Shown here: positions 1 through 9,636 of the stretch, piece after piece
Layout: the number at the start of each line of letters is the position of its first letter
Numbering within the stretch: the stretch's first letter is position 1
From: Myxococcales bacterium
GTDB lineage: Bacteria; Myxococcota; Bradymonadia; UBA7976; UBA1532
Direction of reading: 5' to 3'
Assembly: GCA_020633515.1 (NCBI GenBank)
Contig: JACKDM010000016.1
Location: 20,977-84,976 of the forward strand
Length of the DNA: 64,000 bases
Translations under genes and position numbers: made by a program
The notes under the pieces: generated by a model
Database searches by the model: none
What the model was told of the DNA's origin: nothing
Seen by the model: only the letters and a program-made list of their open reading frames with translations

Positions 1-1907
1 GTCGCGAAGCTCGGGCCGTACTCGGTGCCATCCACCCGGTCCCGGCTGTTGTAGTAGTGCACGCCCACGAGGTAGGGCGCGCCCAGGGCCTCGGTCGGCT
101 CCGGCTGATCGAGGTTGATGTTCTCCGGCCCCGCGCCGTTGATGTCGTCGATGTCGAGCGACGGATCGTCGGCGCTGTTGCCGATCTGCCCCCAGTCGGG
201 GATCGGGTTGGCGTAGTGGCAGTCGTAGATGCTGTCGAACCAGTTGCTCGCCACCGGGTGCAGCAGGTGCAGATCGAGGTCGGTCCCCTGCAAGTCGGTC
301 TCGTCGTCGTCGGCCGGCGTCCGCCACACGAGCTGCACGTGGATCGCCTCTTCGGGCTTGGCGACGATCGTCACCACCGCCGGGTTCTCGCACGCGATCG
401 AGTCGAGGCCGAGGTTGTCGCGCACCCGCAGCTCGGCGGTGTAGGTCCCGGCGAGGTCGACGAAGAACACCGCCGTCGGCGTCTCGATGTCGTCGGGCAG
501 CCCGCCGTTCGCCGGCTGCGCCGGGTCGTAGAACGACTCGTGCGGCTGCGACACCGAACCATCGGGCCGGCTCGTGATCACCCACTCGTAGGCCACCGGC
601 CGCGCGTCGATGCCGTCCTGATCGATCGACGGGCTCCCATCGAGCACCACCACGTCGAGCGGCACCACGTAGAACTCGTCGTTCGCCGCGCGCGCCTGCG
701 GGCAGGCGTTGGTCACGCCACGCCCGAGCAGCGGCACCTCACGCCGCGGCACCACCGGATCGTTGCTCTCGATGATCAGCTTGCCGTTGTGGATCCGCTC
801 CTCGCGCGGGGTGAACGCGATCTCGATCGAGCGGCTCGGCGGCGGCAGGTTCGCGTCGCGATCGGCCTGCGCGTACGCCGGCATGATCGCCGGCAGCATC
901 GGCAGGCTGTCCTCCACCAGTTCGAAGGCCGGATCGGCGTCCTCGAGGTAGACGCGGGTGATCTCGATCGGCGCCCCGCCGCAGCTCTCGATCGACATCG
1001 GCCGCGAGTCGGTCCGGTTGACGAGGCTCGTGCGGAACTCGAGCGCCGGCGGGTTGACCTGCAAGCAGGGCGTCGCGCCATTGGCGGTCAGCGAGACGGC
1101 GACCTCCGACGACACCGGATCGTTGCTGAAGATCACCAGCTCGGCGCGGTTGGGCCCCTCGACGAGCGGCGAGTAGCGCACGGTGATGTTGATGTTGCGG
1201 CCCGGCTCGAGCAGCGCGACCGTCTCGCCGTCGGGGATCTGCCGCGGATCGCGCAGCTCGCCGCCGATCTCGATCAGCGGCTTGAAGTCCTGGTCGCCGT
1301 TGAGCAGCACCCGATTGATCGTCAGGTCGAGCTGCCCGATGTTGGTCACCTGGATCCGCGTCTCCTCGGTCTCACCGGCGGGGACCCGGTCGAAGTCGTG
1401 GCTGCGGGGGTTGACCGCGATCTCGGGCGCGCCGGCCTGGAGCACCACCGGGATGTTGACCGTCGGCGAATCGGGCGCGTTGGTCTCGAGCACCACCGTG
1501 CCGCCCACCGGCTGCTCGCGGACCGCCTGGTAGTTGACGACGAGGAACAGCGACTCCCCGCCGTCGACGCGCACCGGATAGTTGAACTCGTCCTGCCCGT
1601 CGCGGGTGATGCCGCGGAACTCGTTGCCGTCCTGCTCCACCTTCCAGTAGAGCTCGAACTCCTGGTCGCGATTGTCGACGTCGAGCCGGATGCTCGCGAT
1701 GATGAGCTGCCCGCTGCCGATGTTGCGCACCTCGACGACACGGTCCGTGTCACTGCCGAGCGCGAGCTTGGGAAAGAGGAACTGATTCGGGGTGAGCTGC
1801 ACCTCGGCGGTGCCGATCTGGTTGGTGTCGTCATCGCACCCGACGAGGCCCGCCGCGACGACGCCCAGCAGCATCAAGGCCTTGAAACTCATCGAACGGG
1901 CGTACAT
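1..1907 (-). CDS. choice-of-anchor-D / PKD-like lipoprotein, C-terminus cut by window edge
   Basis: The reverse strand stays open from an ATG at 1907 to the window edge (about 635 codons, no stop reached), so the C-terminus is missing. An AGGTGGAG ribosome site lies 7 bases before the ATG. Residues 1-24 form a lipoprotein signal ending in LVGC with Cys24 the predicted lipidated residue, followed by Asp at +2. The body has repeated Ig-like units of the choice-of-anchor-D/ASH type (phrases such as VTNIGQLDLTINRVLL and IFSNDPVSSEVAVSL). Then come a PKD-like segment (VVLDGSPSIDQDG) and an aspartate-rich part with LQGTDLDLHLLHP. This suggests an exported, possibly surface-exposed binding or adhesion lipoprotein. 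It is divergent from the VWA lipoprotein at 2267, sharing the 359-base spacer. A role with the gliding block is only positional inference. Confidence 0.8.
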   Translation of the reverse strand, partial: MYARSMSFKALMLLGVVAAGLVGCDDDTNQIGTAEVQLTPNQFLFPKLALGSDTDRVVEVRNIGSGQLIIASIRLDVDNRDQEFELYWKVEQDGNEFRGITRDGQDEFNYPVRVDGGESLFLVVNYQAVREQPVGGTVVLETNAPDSPTVNIPVVLQAGAPEIAVNPRSHDFDRVPAGETEETRIQVTNIGQLDLTINRVLLNGDQDFKPLIEIGGELRDPRQIPDGETVALLEPGRNINITVRYSPLVEGPNRAELVIFSNDPVSSEVAVSLTANGATPCLQVNPPALEFRTSLVNRTDSRPMSIESCGGAPIEITRVYLEDADPAFELVEDSLPMLPAIMPAYAQADRDANLPPPSRSIEIAFTPREERIHNGKLIIESNDPVVPRREVPLLGRGVTNACPQARAANDEFYVVPLDVVVLDGSPSIDQDGIDARPVAYEWVITSRPDGSVSQPHESFYDPAQPANGGLPDDIETPTAVFFVDLAGTYTAELRVRDNLGLDSIACENPAVVTIVAKPEEAIHVQLVWRTPADDDETDLQGTDLDLHLLHPVASNWFDSIYDCHYANPIPDWGQIGNSADDPSLDIDDINGAGPENINLDQPEPTEALGAPYLVGVHYYNSRDRVDGTEYGPSFA

Positions 1908-2266
1908 CACGGGTCTCCACCTCATTGGTCCAATCCCCCGGCCGGTCGCGCCTGCGGTCATTTTCGCCTCTTGTATGTGGAGAGGGCTCTTGGCCGATCA
2001 GGGAATCGGAACAGGCGATCCCTGCCACAGTGCAAATTTTTTCACTCGGGCACACACGGGAGCAGTCGCTTTAATCCCGCTCTGCACGCCCTCGGAAACA
2101 TAGGCGTGCCCCGTCGGCGGTGTCAAATGGTCCGAAATCACGTCAGGACCACGAGAAAACGGCCGGACAGGTCACGTTGACAGTCGTCAGGGGCCATGCT
2201 AGCAAGGCGCGTCCTGCGTCGGGTGCAAGCCCGCGCGGTGTGCCCATCGAACGAAGAGGATCCTGC
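1908..2266. other. divergent intergenic region (359 bp)
   Basis: No gene is supported here on either strand. The spacer separates two divergent lipoprotein genes and contains the most AT-rich stretch nearby (a run of T around 2037-2042), as expected for promoters. A rightward sigma-70-like promoter is listed separately. No convincing leftward -35/-10 pair was found. Confidence 0.5.
2177..2205 (+). promoter_or_regulatory. sigma-70-like promoter for the CglB-like gene
   Basis: A perfect TTGACA (2177-2182) is followed after 17 bases by TAGCAA (2200-2205), preceded by an extended -10 TG (2197-2198). The predicted start near 2212 would give a leader of about 55 bases before the ATG at 2267. Confidence 0.45.
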
Positions 2267-3496
2267 ATGCGCAGACGGAATCTGGTGTTGAGCGGCCTCG
2301 GCGCCGCCACACTCTTCTTGTCGAGCGGTTGTGACTCGACCGTCGGGCTCGATCTCCAGGCCAACAACTTCCGCGAAGTGATCGTGCCAGGGGCATGCAA
2401 GCAGACGGACGATCTCAGCACCGTCTCGCTGTCGGTCCTCCTCCTCGGCGGTGATGGCCAGCTCTACCCCGACAGCCGCCTCAGCGGCGCGCAGGGCACC
2501 GTCGGCAACCGCCTCGAAGCCGACAGCTTCACCTTCACCCGCGCGCCCGCCGACTCCGGCAGCATGTTCCCCGAGCCGGCCGTCGCCACCGGCGCCGCCG
2601 GGGACGAGAAGGGCGTCGGCGTCCAGCCCGTCGCGCTCGACTACGAGTACTCGGGCGGCATCGACCGCCGCGACGAGACCAAGCTCGTCGTCCTCATGAT
2701 CGACAAGTCCGGCAGCCTCATCGGCCGCGACCCCTTCACCGGCGACGTCGACGTCAGCAAGGCCTCCGACCAGTCTCAGCAGCGCCTCGCGTTCTTCAGC
2801 GGCCTGCTCCAGAACCTGCCCGACAACTACCGCGTCTCGCTCGTCCCCTTCAGCGGCGACTTCCCGCAGATCACCGACGAGTACTCCACCCCGACCCCCA
2901 ACCGCGACGTCATCCTCGACGGCCTCACCGTCGCGACCCGCGCCAGCGAGGCGAGCGGCCTCACCCCGCTCGCCCGCTCCCTCGACTCGGTCTACTCCCG
3001 CATCATCCAGCCCAACCTCCAGGGCATGAACCCCGTCGTCGTCGTCTTCACCGACGGCCTCGAAGGCGTCGACCTCGCCGCCGACCTCCAGGCGCAGGCG
3101 ACCCGCTACGCCGGCGGCGGCCTCGCCGGGGCCTCGGTCCCGATCATCATCATCCACCTCCAGCCGCCGCCCACCGTCGACGAGCGGCTCCGCGGCCGCG
3201 ACCCGGTGCTCGCCGAGCTCGCCTGCCAGACCGGCGGCGAATACATCTTCCTCGCGCGCGCCGACGAGTTCACGACGACCAGCTACCTCCAGCCCGCCGT
3301 GCTCAACCGCATCGACGGCGCCTGGAAGCTCGACGTCGACACCACCCTCAATGGCGACGCGTTCGCTGCCGGCCCCTGGCTGGTGTCGACCCAATTCACC
3401 GTGGAGCTCGCCGGAGAGCAGCGCAGCTTCGTCCTCCAGCGTGCCCGCCAGCGCGATGACCTGCGGGATTCCCGGCTGTGGTTCTTCAAGGAATGA
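2267..3496 (+). CDS. cglB: VWA-domain lipoprotein, CglB-like (gliding adhesin family)
   Basis: 409 residues from an ATG with GAAGAGGA just upstream; the reading frame is open further 5' but this start gives the signal peptide. Residues 1-22 are a lipoprotein signal ending LSSGC. A von Willebrand A domain begins near residue 138 with the metal-site motif DKSGS at 146-150 and a second acidic strand VVVVFTDG near 265. In Myxococcus xanthus CglB is a lipoprotein of similar length whose VWA domain acts as an outer-surface adhesin of the gliding complexes. The match here rests on length, lipobox, VWA domain and the neighbouring barrel, TPR and GltJ-like genes. It starts a rightward block, with the next gene 11 bases downstream. 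A generic VWA lipoprotein is the alternative. Confidence 0.62.
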   Translation: MRRRNLVLSGLGAATLFLSSGCDSTVGLDLQANNFREVIVPGACKQTDDLSTVSLSVLLLGGDGQLYPDSRLSGAQGTVGNRLEADSFTFTRAPADSGSMFPEPAVATGAAGDEKGVGVQPVALDYEYSGGIDRRDETKLVVLMIDKSGSLIGRDPFTGDVDVSKASDQSQQRLAFFSGLLQNLPDNYRVSLVPFSGDFPQITDEYSTPTPNRDVILDGLTVATRASEASGLTPLARSLDSVYSRIIQPNLQGMNPVVVVFTDGLEGVDLAADLQAQATRYAGGGLAGASVPIIIIHLQPPPTVDERLRGRDPVLAELACQTGGEYIFLARADEFTTTSYLQPAVLNRIDGAWKLDVDTTLNGDAFAAGPWLVSTQFTVELAGEQRSFVLQRARQRDDLRDSRLWFFKE

Positions 3497-3507
3497 TCAA
3501 GGGGAGC

Positions 3508-4281
3508 ATGAACCCGATGAACAAGGTGCTGTTGCGGTGCGCGGCGGTGGCCGCGGTGGTCCTCTGCGGACCGGCCTACGCCCAGGATGCCCCCGCCGAC
3601 GAGGCCGCGGCCGACCCGGGGGCCGCTCCCGTCAGTCAGGTCAGCGACGACAAGGCCACCGAAGCCGAGCGGGCCCTCGAAGAAGACCTCGCGCTCTTCT
3701 GGGGCAACCGGCGGGAGATCAAGGTCGTGCAGAAGCGCCTCGTCGAGAAGGACGGCCGCTTCGAGATCATGCCCTACGCCTCGATCATCCCCAACGACGA
3801 CTTCATCGTCTACTACCCGCTCGGCCTCCGCATCGGCTACCACTTCTCGGAAGCGTTCGCCGTCGAGGCCTCGTACGGCCTCGCGCTCGACTACAACACG
3901 GGCCTCGCTGCCTTCCTGGAGAGCGAAGACGTCGGCCTCCGCCGCGCCGCCATCCAGGAGCAGATCAGCATGCTCTACAACGTCAACATCCTGTGGGCGC
4001 CGCTCTACGGCAAGCTGAGCCTCCTCGGCTACAAGCTCACCCACTTCGAGACCTACGTCGGCCTCGGCTTCGGCATGTTCCACACCACCGAGTATCCGGC
4101 CGACGACCCGGACGGCAACCCCAAGATCAAGCCGAGCGGCAACACGGTCCTGGGCTTCCGCTGGTTCGTCAACGACTGGTTCAACATCCGCACCGAGTAC
4201 CGCCAGTACTTCTTCCAGAAGTACAACGGCGGCGTCTCCATCCCGGCCGAGATCAGCCTTGGCCTGGGCTTCACCATCTGA
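3508..4281 (+). CDS. outer-membrane beta-barrel protein (myxobacterial type, CglE-like)
   Basis: 257 residues. The ATG at 3508 follows AAGGGGAG and gives the signal peptide MNPMNKVLLRCAAVAAV... cleaved near AYAQ. After a short acidic, Ala/Pro-rich linker the chain alternates aromatic and polar residues in barrel-like strands (YYPLGLRIGYHF, FETYVGLGFGMFHT, NIRTEYRQYFFQKY) and ends in LGLGFTI, a typical outer-membrane C-terminal strand. It resembles the short myxobacterial barrel family that includes gliding proteins such as CglE and the GltA/B/H barrels. It sits 11 bases after the VWA lipoprotein and 10 bases before the TPR gene, consistent with one operon. Assignment to a particular Cgl/Glt barrel is inference. 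Confidence 0.7.
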   Translation: MNPMNKVLLRCAAVAAVVLCGPAYAQDAPADEAAADPGAAPVSQVSDDKATEAERALEEDLALFWGNRREIKVVQKRLVEKDGRFEIMPYASIIPNDDFIVYYPLGLRIGYHFSEAFAVEASYGLALDYNTGLAAFLESEDVGLRRAAIQEQISMLYNVNILWAPLYGKLSLLGYKLTHFETYVGLGFGMFHTTEYPADDPDGNPKIKPSGNTVLGFRWFVNDWFNIRTEYRQYFFQKYNGGVSIPAEISLGLGFTI

Positions 4282-4291
4282 GGACGTCGGG

Positions 4292-6238
4292 ATGACTCGA
4301 AGCCGTAGGACCACACGTCTCGGCCGCTGGGCTGCCCGCGCGGCGCTCGCCGGTGCCCTCCTCTGCGGTCCCCTCGCGACCGCAGCCTGGGCCATCACCC
4401 CCGAGAACGTCATCCAGATGCACAAGTCGGGTCTGCCCGCTCAGGTGATCATCCAGACCATCCAGAGCACCGGGTCGACCTTCAACCTCTCCGTCGACGA
4501 CGTCAAGGCGCTCAAGGCCGCCGGCGTGCCGCAGCCGGTCATCGACTCGATGACCGCCTCGGGCGCCGCCGCCCCGGCCCCCGCGCCCGAGCCCGCCCCC
4601 GAGCCCGCGCCCGCCCCTGCCGGCGGCGACGAGCTCCAGCAGCTCGAAGCCGCCGAGGCCGCCGATCGCGCGCGGATCGAAGAGAACATCCGCATCCAGG
4701 AGGCCGCCCGCAAGGCCGCCGAGCGCGAGCGGCAGCGCATGGACGCCGAAGAGCGCCGCCGCATCGCGAGCGCGCTCGAAGACGCCCGCAACGCCTACGA
4801 AGACGGCCGCTACAGCGCCGCCGCACAGGCATTCGACACCTTCCTCAGCCAGGCCGAAGAGGGCAAGGCCAGCACCTACGAAGCGCGCCTCGGCCTCGCC
4901 GACTCGCTCTTCAAGCTCGGCCTCTATGCCAACGCCGCCGAGATCTACCAGACCCTGCTCGCGACCGGCTCCGACAGCACCGTCTTCGACGCTGCCTTCC
5001 GCGGCCTCCGCGAGTGCGCCCGCAAGATCGCCTTCAACCCGGTGACCCTCGAGTCGCTCACCGGCCACTATGTCGGCGGCAAGCCCCAGGCCTTCCAGGA
5101 CAGCTACAACTACTTCCTCGGCCGCTTCTTCTTCGACTACAACCGCTACGACGAGGCGGTCACCTACCTCGGCGCCGTCACGCCGGGCGGGCCCGACTAC
5201 GCCGACGCGCAGTACCTGCTCGGCCTCATCGGCGTGCAGCAGGCGGGCGACGACGAAGAGAGCGATGACTGGGCCCGCAAGCTCTTCGGCGCCAGCGCCA
5301 ACTTCGAGCAGGCCGTGCAGTCGGCGCTCGCCGAAGACCAGCCCCGCATCGCGCACCTCGGCTACCTCGCGCTCGCCCGGATCGCCTACACCGTCGGCCT
5401 CTTCGACGTCGCGATCTACTACTACCGCAAGGTGCCCTACGACTCGACGAGCTACGTCAACGCGCTCCACGAGTCGGGCTGGTCGTACTTCCTCAAGGGA
5501 GACGTCCGCCGCGGCATGGGCATCTTCCACACCCTCGACGGCCCGGAGTGGGAGAACTACTTCCTCCCCGACATCTACCTGCTCGAAGCGACGGTGTTCA
5601 TGAACGCCTGTCACTTCGACTTCGCCCGTGACGCGCTCGAGCGCATCCAGAACGACTACCTCTCGCTCCGCGCGCCGCTCACCCGGTACATGACGGAATA
5701 TGCTTCGCCCGAGGCGCTGTACAACGCCTTCGTGCTCGAGCAGACCAACGAGGGCGTCGAGCTGCCCCGCGTCATCCGCATGGCGGTCATCTCGAACAGC
5801 GAGTTCTACGACCTCTACACCACCGTCACCCAGTACCGCCGCGAGGTCGCCCGCATCGAATCCATGCGCGGCCAGCTCGGCGACAAGCTCACCAACGAGC
5901 TCCTCGAGACCGTCACCAGCCGCAAGCAGGAGGGCATCATCGCCCTCGGCATCAAGGTCAACCAGCTCCTCCAGCAGATCAGCGACGAGCTCGACGAGCT
6001 CGAGGTGCAGGTCACCGAGATCCGCATCGAGATCGACGAAGCGGCGGCCGACGAGCTCACCAAGGCGATCGAGAGCGCCTACCAAGGCGAGGCCAAGGCG
6101 GCCGAAGAAGCGGCGGCGCAGGCCACCGCGACCGTGCTCGTCGGCGACAAGTACGTCACCTGGCCCTTCGAGGGCGAGTACTGGACCGACGAGATCAACG
6201 CCTACCGCAGCGACCTCAAGGATATTTGCAAGCGATGA
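4292..6238 (+). CDS. periplasmic TPR protein of the gliding block (GltC-like)
   Basis: 648 residues from ATG 4292 (GAGG 8 bases upstream). A signal peptide ends near AAWA. Residues about 35-85 form a small helical module (ENVIQMHKSGLPAQVIIQTI ... LKAAGVPQPVIDSM). Next come a Pro/Ala/Glu linker and a charged coiled coil (EAARKAAERERQRMDAEER). The rest is a long TPR-like solenoid with motifs such as GRYSAAAQAFDTFL, GLYANAAEIYQTLL and NRYDEAVTYLGAV, ending in another coiled coil. Length and architecture resemble the periplasmic TPR protein GltC of the Myxococcus gliding machinery, which I infer from context. Its stop overlaps the next start by 4 bases, so translation is probably coupled. Confidence 0.6.
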   Translation: MTRSRRTTRLGRWAARAALAGALLCGPLATAAWAITPENVIQMHKSGLPAQVIIQTIQSTGSTFNLSVDDVKALKAAGVPQPVIDSMTASGAAAPAPAPEPAPEPAPAPAGGDELQQLEAAEAADRARIEENIRIQEAARKAAERERQRMDAEERRRIASALEDARNAYEDGRYSAAAQAFDTFLSQAEEGKASTYEARLGLADSLFKLGLYANAAEIYQTLLATGSDSTVFDAAFRGLRECARKIAFNPVTLESLTGHYVGGKPQAFQDSYNYFLGRFFFDYNRYDEAVTYLGAVTPGGPDYADAQYLLGLIGVQQAGDDEESDDWARKLFGASANFEQAVQSALAEDQPRIAHLGYLALARIAYTVGLFDVAIYYYRKVPYDSTSYVNALHESGWSYFLKGDVRRGMGIFHTLDGPEWENYFLPDIYLLEATVFMNACHFDFARDALERIQNDYLSLRAPLTRYMTEYASPEALYNAFVLEQTNEGVELPRVIRMAVISNSEFYDLYTTVTQYRREVARIESMRGQLGDKLTNELLETVTSRKQEGIIALGIKVNQLLQQISDELDELEVQVTEIRIEIDEAAADELTKAIESAYQGEAKAAEEAAAQATATVLVGDKYVTWPFEGEYWTDEINAYRSDLKDICKR

Positions 6239-9200
6239 ACCGGACCCTGCCCGCCATTTTCGCCACCTGCGCGCTGCTCGCCTCGCCGGTCCACGCTCAG
6301 AAGCGGGACGCGGGCAAGGACGAACTCGCCACGCAGGAGAGCGCCGCTGCCAACGTCTTCAAGCCCAAGGAAGACGGCGACGCGCTGCAAGCCGCCGAAG
6401 ACTCCGAGATCGACAAGTTCGTCGCCGAGAAGGAGGCTCAGCTCTCCGAGGTGCGGCTGCGACAGATCGAGCAGATGCGGAGCATCCTGCAGAAGAACCC
6501 GCTCTACAAAAAGAAGGCGGACCTCCTCTTCCGCATCGCGGAGAAGGAGTGGGACGAGGCCAAGTACCGCTACTTCCTCGCCCGCAAGCAGTATGAGCAG
6601 CAGTACCAGAAGTTCATGGAGGGCACGCTGAAGGCCCGGCCCGACGACCCCGAGGCCGACTACAGCAAGGCGCTCGAAGAGTACAAGACGCTCCTCAAGG
6701 AGTTCCCCAACTACGAGCGCATCGACGAGGTCATGTTCTACTACGGCCGCGGTCTCATCGCGGCCGAGAAGAAGAAGGAAGGCGCGTCGTACATGCTGCG
6801 CCTGACGAAGGAGTACCCCAAGAGCAAGTACGTCACCCCGGCGTACCTCGCGGTGGCCGAGTACTACTTCGACAACGACCTGCTCTTCGCCGCCAAGACC
6901 AACTACCTCAAGGTCCTCGAGAACCCCAAGGCGACCGAGTATCCCTACGCCCTCTACAAGCTCGGCTACGTCTACTACAACCTGCGCGAGTACGAAGACT
7001 CCATCAAGTCGTTCAAGCAGGTCGTCGACCTCTCGAAGGGCCAGGACAAGCGCAAGGTCTACTTCACCGAGCAGGCCTACTCGGCCATGACCCTCGCGTT
7101 CGCCGAGGTCGAAGACGGCTGGAAGCGCGCCCGCGACTACTTCCGCGAGGTCGGCGGCGACGAGCTCGCCACCCGCCAGCTCGAATCCATCGCCCGCGTC
7201 TATGGCAACCAGGACAAGACCGACAACGAGATCGAGGTCTACGAGTACCTCATCACCGCCAACAAGCAAGGCCCCAAGATCCCCGAGTACGCCGAGAACA
7301 TCACCGCTGCCTGGAAGAAGCAGGAAGACATCGAGAAGACTCAGGAAGTCATCGATCGCTTCCTGACCTACTTCGATCCCAAGGGGAGCTGGTACGCGGT
7401 CAACAAGGAGATCGAAGAGCCCCGCATCCGCGCCAACCAGTACCGCGAAGAGCAGACCGACTGGCTGATCGGCACCTTCCACACCAAGGCGCAGGAAGTC
7501 GAGAAGCTCAAGGACCAGGAGCGCGCCGATCGCTTCTACAAGAAGGCGGCGACGTACTACGAGAAGTACATCGAGTGGTTCCCCCAGGCGAAGGACGTCT
7601 ACGAGAAGGAGTTCTATCTCGCCGAGATCTACTTCTTCCAGACCAAGGAATGGGACAAGGCCGCCAAGCACTACCGCGCGGTCGTCAAGCTCGATCCCAA
7701 GGGCAAGTACTCGCAGGAGTCGGCCTACGCGGTCATCCTCTCGATGGAAGAGAAGATGGCCGACGCCAACCTCATCGAGCGCCCCAAGCGCGCCGCCAAG
7801 AAGGGCGCCGACAAGATCGAGGGCCCCGAGGTCCGGTACGACGAGAAGCGGGACGACGGTGAGTTCAAGCCCATCCCGCAGGAGGAGCTGCACCCCGCCG
7901 AGAAGGACTTCCTCCAGGCGTGCACCGAGTTCCTCGACCTCTACCCCAAGCACGAAGACGTCCCGAGCGTCTCGTTCCGCTCGGCCGAGATCTTCATCAA
8001 GAAGGGTCACTACGCCGAAGGCATCAAGCGCCTCGAAGTCATCATGGAGCACCACGCGAAGCATCGCTTCGCGGGCTTCGCGGCGGCGACCCTCTTCGAC
8101 GCCAACTACCGCCTGCGCCGCTGGGACCAGATGGAGCGCTGGGCCCGGTACATGCTCGAAGGCAAGAACTACAAGGTCCTCAACCAGAAGCAGCTCCAGG
8201 ACGTGATCGCCGTCTCGATCAACAACTACGCCACCGAGCTCAAGGACGCCGGCACCGCCGCCGCCAAGGATGGCAAGATCGAAGAGTCGCGCGACCTCAA
8301 GCAGAAGGCGGTCGACGAGTGGCTGCGCTTCGTCAAGGAGTTCGGCCAGGAGCCCAAGCAGCAGGAGAAGGGCGCCATCGCGCTCTTCAACGCCGCGGCG
8401 ACCACCGAGGAGCTCGAGAAGACCGAGAAGGCGATCGACCTCTACGAGAGCATCATCAAGCGCTACCCGAAGTCGTCGCAGGCGACCGAGGCGCACTTCG
8501 TGCTCGGCGCGCTCTACGAGAGCCAGACCAACTTCGAGACGGCCGCCGACTACTTCGAGAAGATGGCATCCTTCCCCGAGGTGCCGCAGATGGCCGACGC
8601 GCTCTACAACGCGGGTGCCATCCGCGCCGCGCTCGAGCAGTACGACCAGGCGATCGCCATCTTCGAGACCTTCGTCAAGAAGTTCCCCGAGAACCCCGAC
8701 AGCCGCGAGCTCCTGCTTCGGATCGCGGAGTTCCAGGAGAAGCAGGGCAAGCCCAAGGAAGCCCTCAAGACCTACGACCGCTACATCCAGAAGTATGGCA
8801 GCGCGCACGCCGACACGCTCGTCGAGGTCTACCTGCGCCGCGCCGAAGTCATCCAGAACATGGACGATCGCCGCGCTCGGGCCGATGCCTCGAAGGAGCT
8901 CGAGAAGGCGATGAACGTCTACAAGAAGCTCCCCGAAGAAGGCATGCAGAAGCCGATCGTCCGTCGCGCCGCGGCGCGGGTGCGGTTCCTCCAGGCGGAG
9001 TATGTCTACGATGACTTCGAAGCCATCAAGCTCGAGTTCCCGATCAACAAGCTCCGTCGGGGCCTCGTGCAGAAGGCCGAGCTGCTCGGCAAGTCCGAGA
9101 AGCTCTTCTTCGAGGTGCTCGAGTTCAAGTCGTACGACGTCAGCGCGGGCGCGCTGTATCGCATCGGTGAGAGCTACCAGCTCTACGCACAGAGCCTCTT

Positions 9201-9636
9201 CGACCTGCCGATCCCCGATGGCTTGACCGAGGACGAGCAGATCGTCTATCGCGCCGAGCTCGACGACGTCGCCGCGCCGCTGCAGGAGAAGGCGATCGAA
9301 GCCACCCGCCGCGCGCTCGACCTCGCCCACGAGCACCACGTCTACAACGAGTGGTCGCGCAAGGCCGCGGCGCTGCTCGTCAAGCTGAGCCCCGAGGCGT
9401 TCCCGGTGCTCGACGACGCCACCAACGACACCGATCTGCCGGTGCCGGCGACGTTCTCGACCACCTACATCGCCGATCCGGCCGGAAAGCTCGAGCAGAT
9501 GATCCCCGAGCCGCCCGCCGCGCCCGCCCCGGCGCCCGGCGCCGCGCCGGCGGGGACGCCGGAGGCCGCGCCGCCCGCCGCCCCGGCCGCTGACCAGACG
9601 CCCGCCGCGACGAGCGCTGCGAAGGAGAACAAGTGA
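6235..9636 (+). CDS. large periplasmic TPR protein (GltD/AgmU-like)
   Basis: 1133 residues starting at an ATG that overlaps the upstream stop. A signal peptide ends near SPVHAQ. The chain is very rich in Lys and Glu and made almost wholly of TPR-like helical pairs (for example LREYEDSIKSFKQVV, KEWDKAAKHYRAVVKL, EQYDQAIAIFETFVKKFPENP, QGKPKEALKTYDRYIQKYG). It finishes with an Ala/Pro-rich tail. No enzymatic motif is visible, so it is probably a scaffold in the periplasm. The closest known role by size and neighbourhood is GltD/AgmU, a TPR protein of the Myxococcus gliding complex. That is inference from architecture and order, not from alignment. Confidence 0.6.
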   Translation: MNRTLPAIFATCALLASPVHAQKRDAGKDELATQESAAANVFKPKEDGDALQAAEDSEIDKFVAEKEAQLSEVRLRQIEQMRSILQKNPLYKKKADLLFRIAEKEWDEAKYRYFLARKQYEQQYQKFMEGTLKARPDDPEADYSKALEEYKTLLKEFPNYERIDEVMFYYGRGLIAAEKKKEGASYMLRLTKEYPKSKYVTPAYLAVAEYYFDNDLLFAAKTNYLKVLENPKATEYPYALYKLGYVYYNLREYEDSIKSFKQVVDLSKGQDKRKVYFTEQAYSAMTLAFAEVEDGWKRARDYFREVGGDELATRQLESIARVYGNQDKTDNEIEVYEYLITANKQGPKIPEYAENITAAWKKQEDIEKTQEVIDRFLTYFDPKGSWYAVNKEIEEPRIRANQYREEQTDWLIGTFHTKAQEVEKLKDQERADRFYKKAATYYEKYIEWFPQAKDVYEKEFYLAEIYFFQTKEWDKAAKHYRAVVKLDPKGKYSQESAYAVILSMEEKMADANLIERPKRAAKKGADKIEGPEVRYDEKRDDGEFKPIPQEELHPAEKDFLQACTEFLDLYPKHEDVPSVSFRSAEIFIKKGHYAEGIKRLEVIMEHHAKHRFAGFAAATLFDANYRLRRWDQMERWARYMLEGKNYKVLNQKQLQDVIAVSINNYATELKDAGTAAAKDGKIEESRDLKQKAVDEWLRFVKEFGQEPKQQEKGAIALFNAAATTEELEKTEKAIDLYESIIKRYPKSSQATEAHFVLGALYESQTNFETAADYFEKMASFPEVPQMADALYNAGAIRAALEQYDQAIAIFETFVKKFPENPDSRELLLRIAEFQEKQGKPKEALKTYDRYIQKYGSAHADTLVEVYLRRAEVIQNMDDRRARADASKELEKAMNVYKKLPEEGMQKPIVRRAAARVRFLQAEYVYDDFEAIKLEFPINKLRRGLVQKAELLGKSEKLFFEVLEFKSYDVSAGALYRIGESYQLYAQSLFDLPIPDGLTEDEQIVYRAELDDVAAPLQEKAIEATRRALDLAHEHHVYNEWSRKAAALLVKLSPEAFPVLDDATNDTDLPVPATFSTTYIADPAGKLEQMIPEPPAAPAPAPGAAPAGTPEAAPPAAPAADQTPAATSAAKENK

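Noticed and set aside
1..1907. Naming the first lipoprotein CglD
   Set aside because: The anchor-D/PKD architecture is common in this phylum and the C-terminus is missing; there is no specific evidence for CglD.
57..2180. Long rightward open frame opposite the first lipoprotein gene
   Set aside because: It is His/Arg/Val-rich with no domain. The reverse strand encodes a coherent lipoprotein with Ig-like repeats; the open frame is an effect of high GC.
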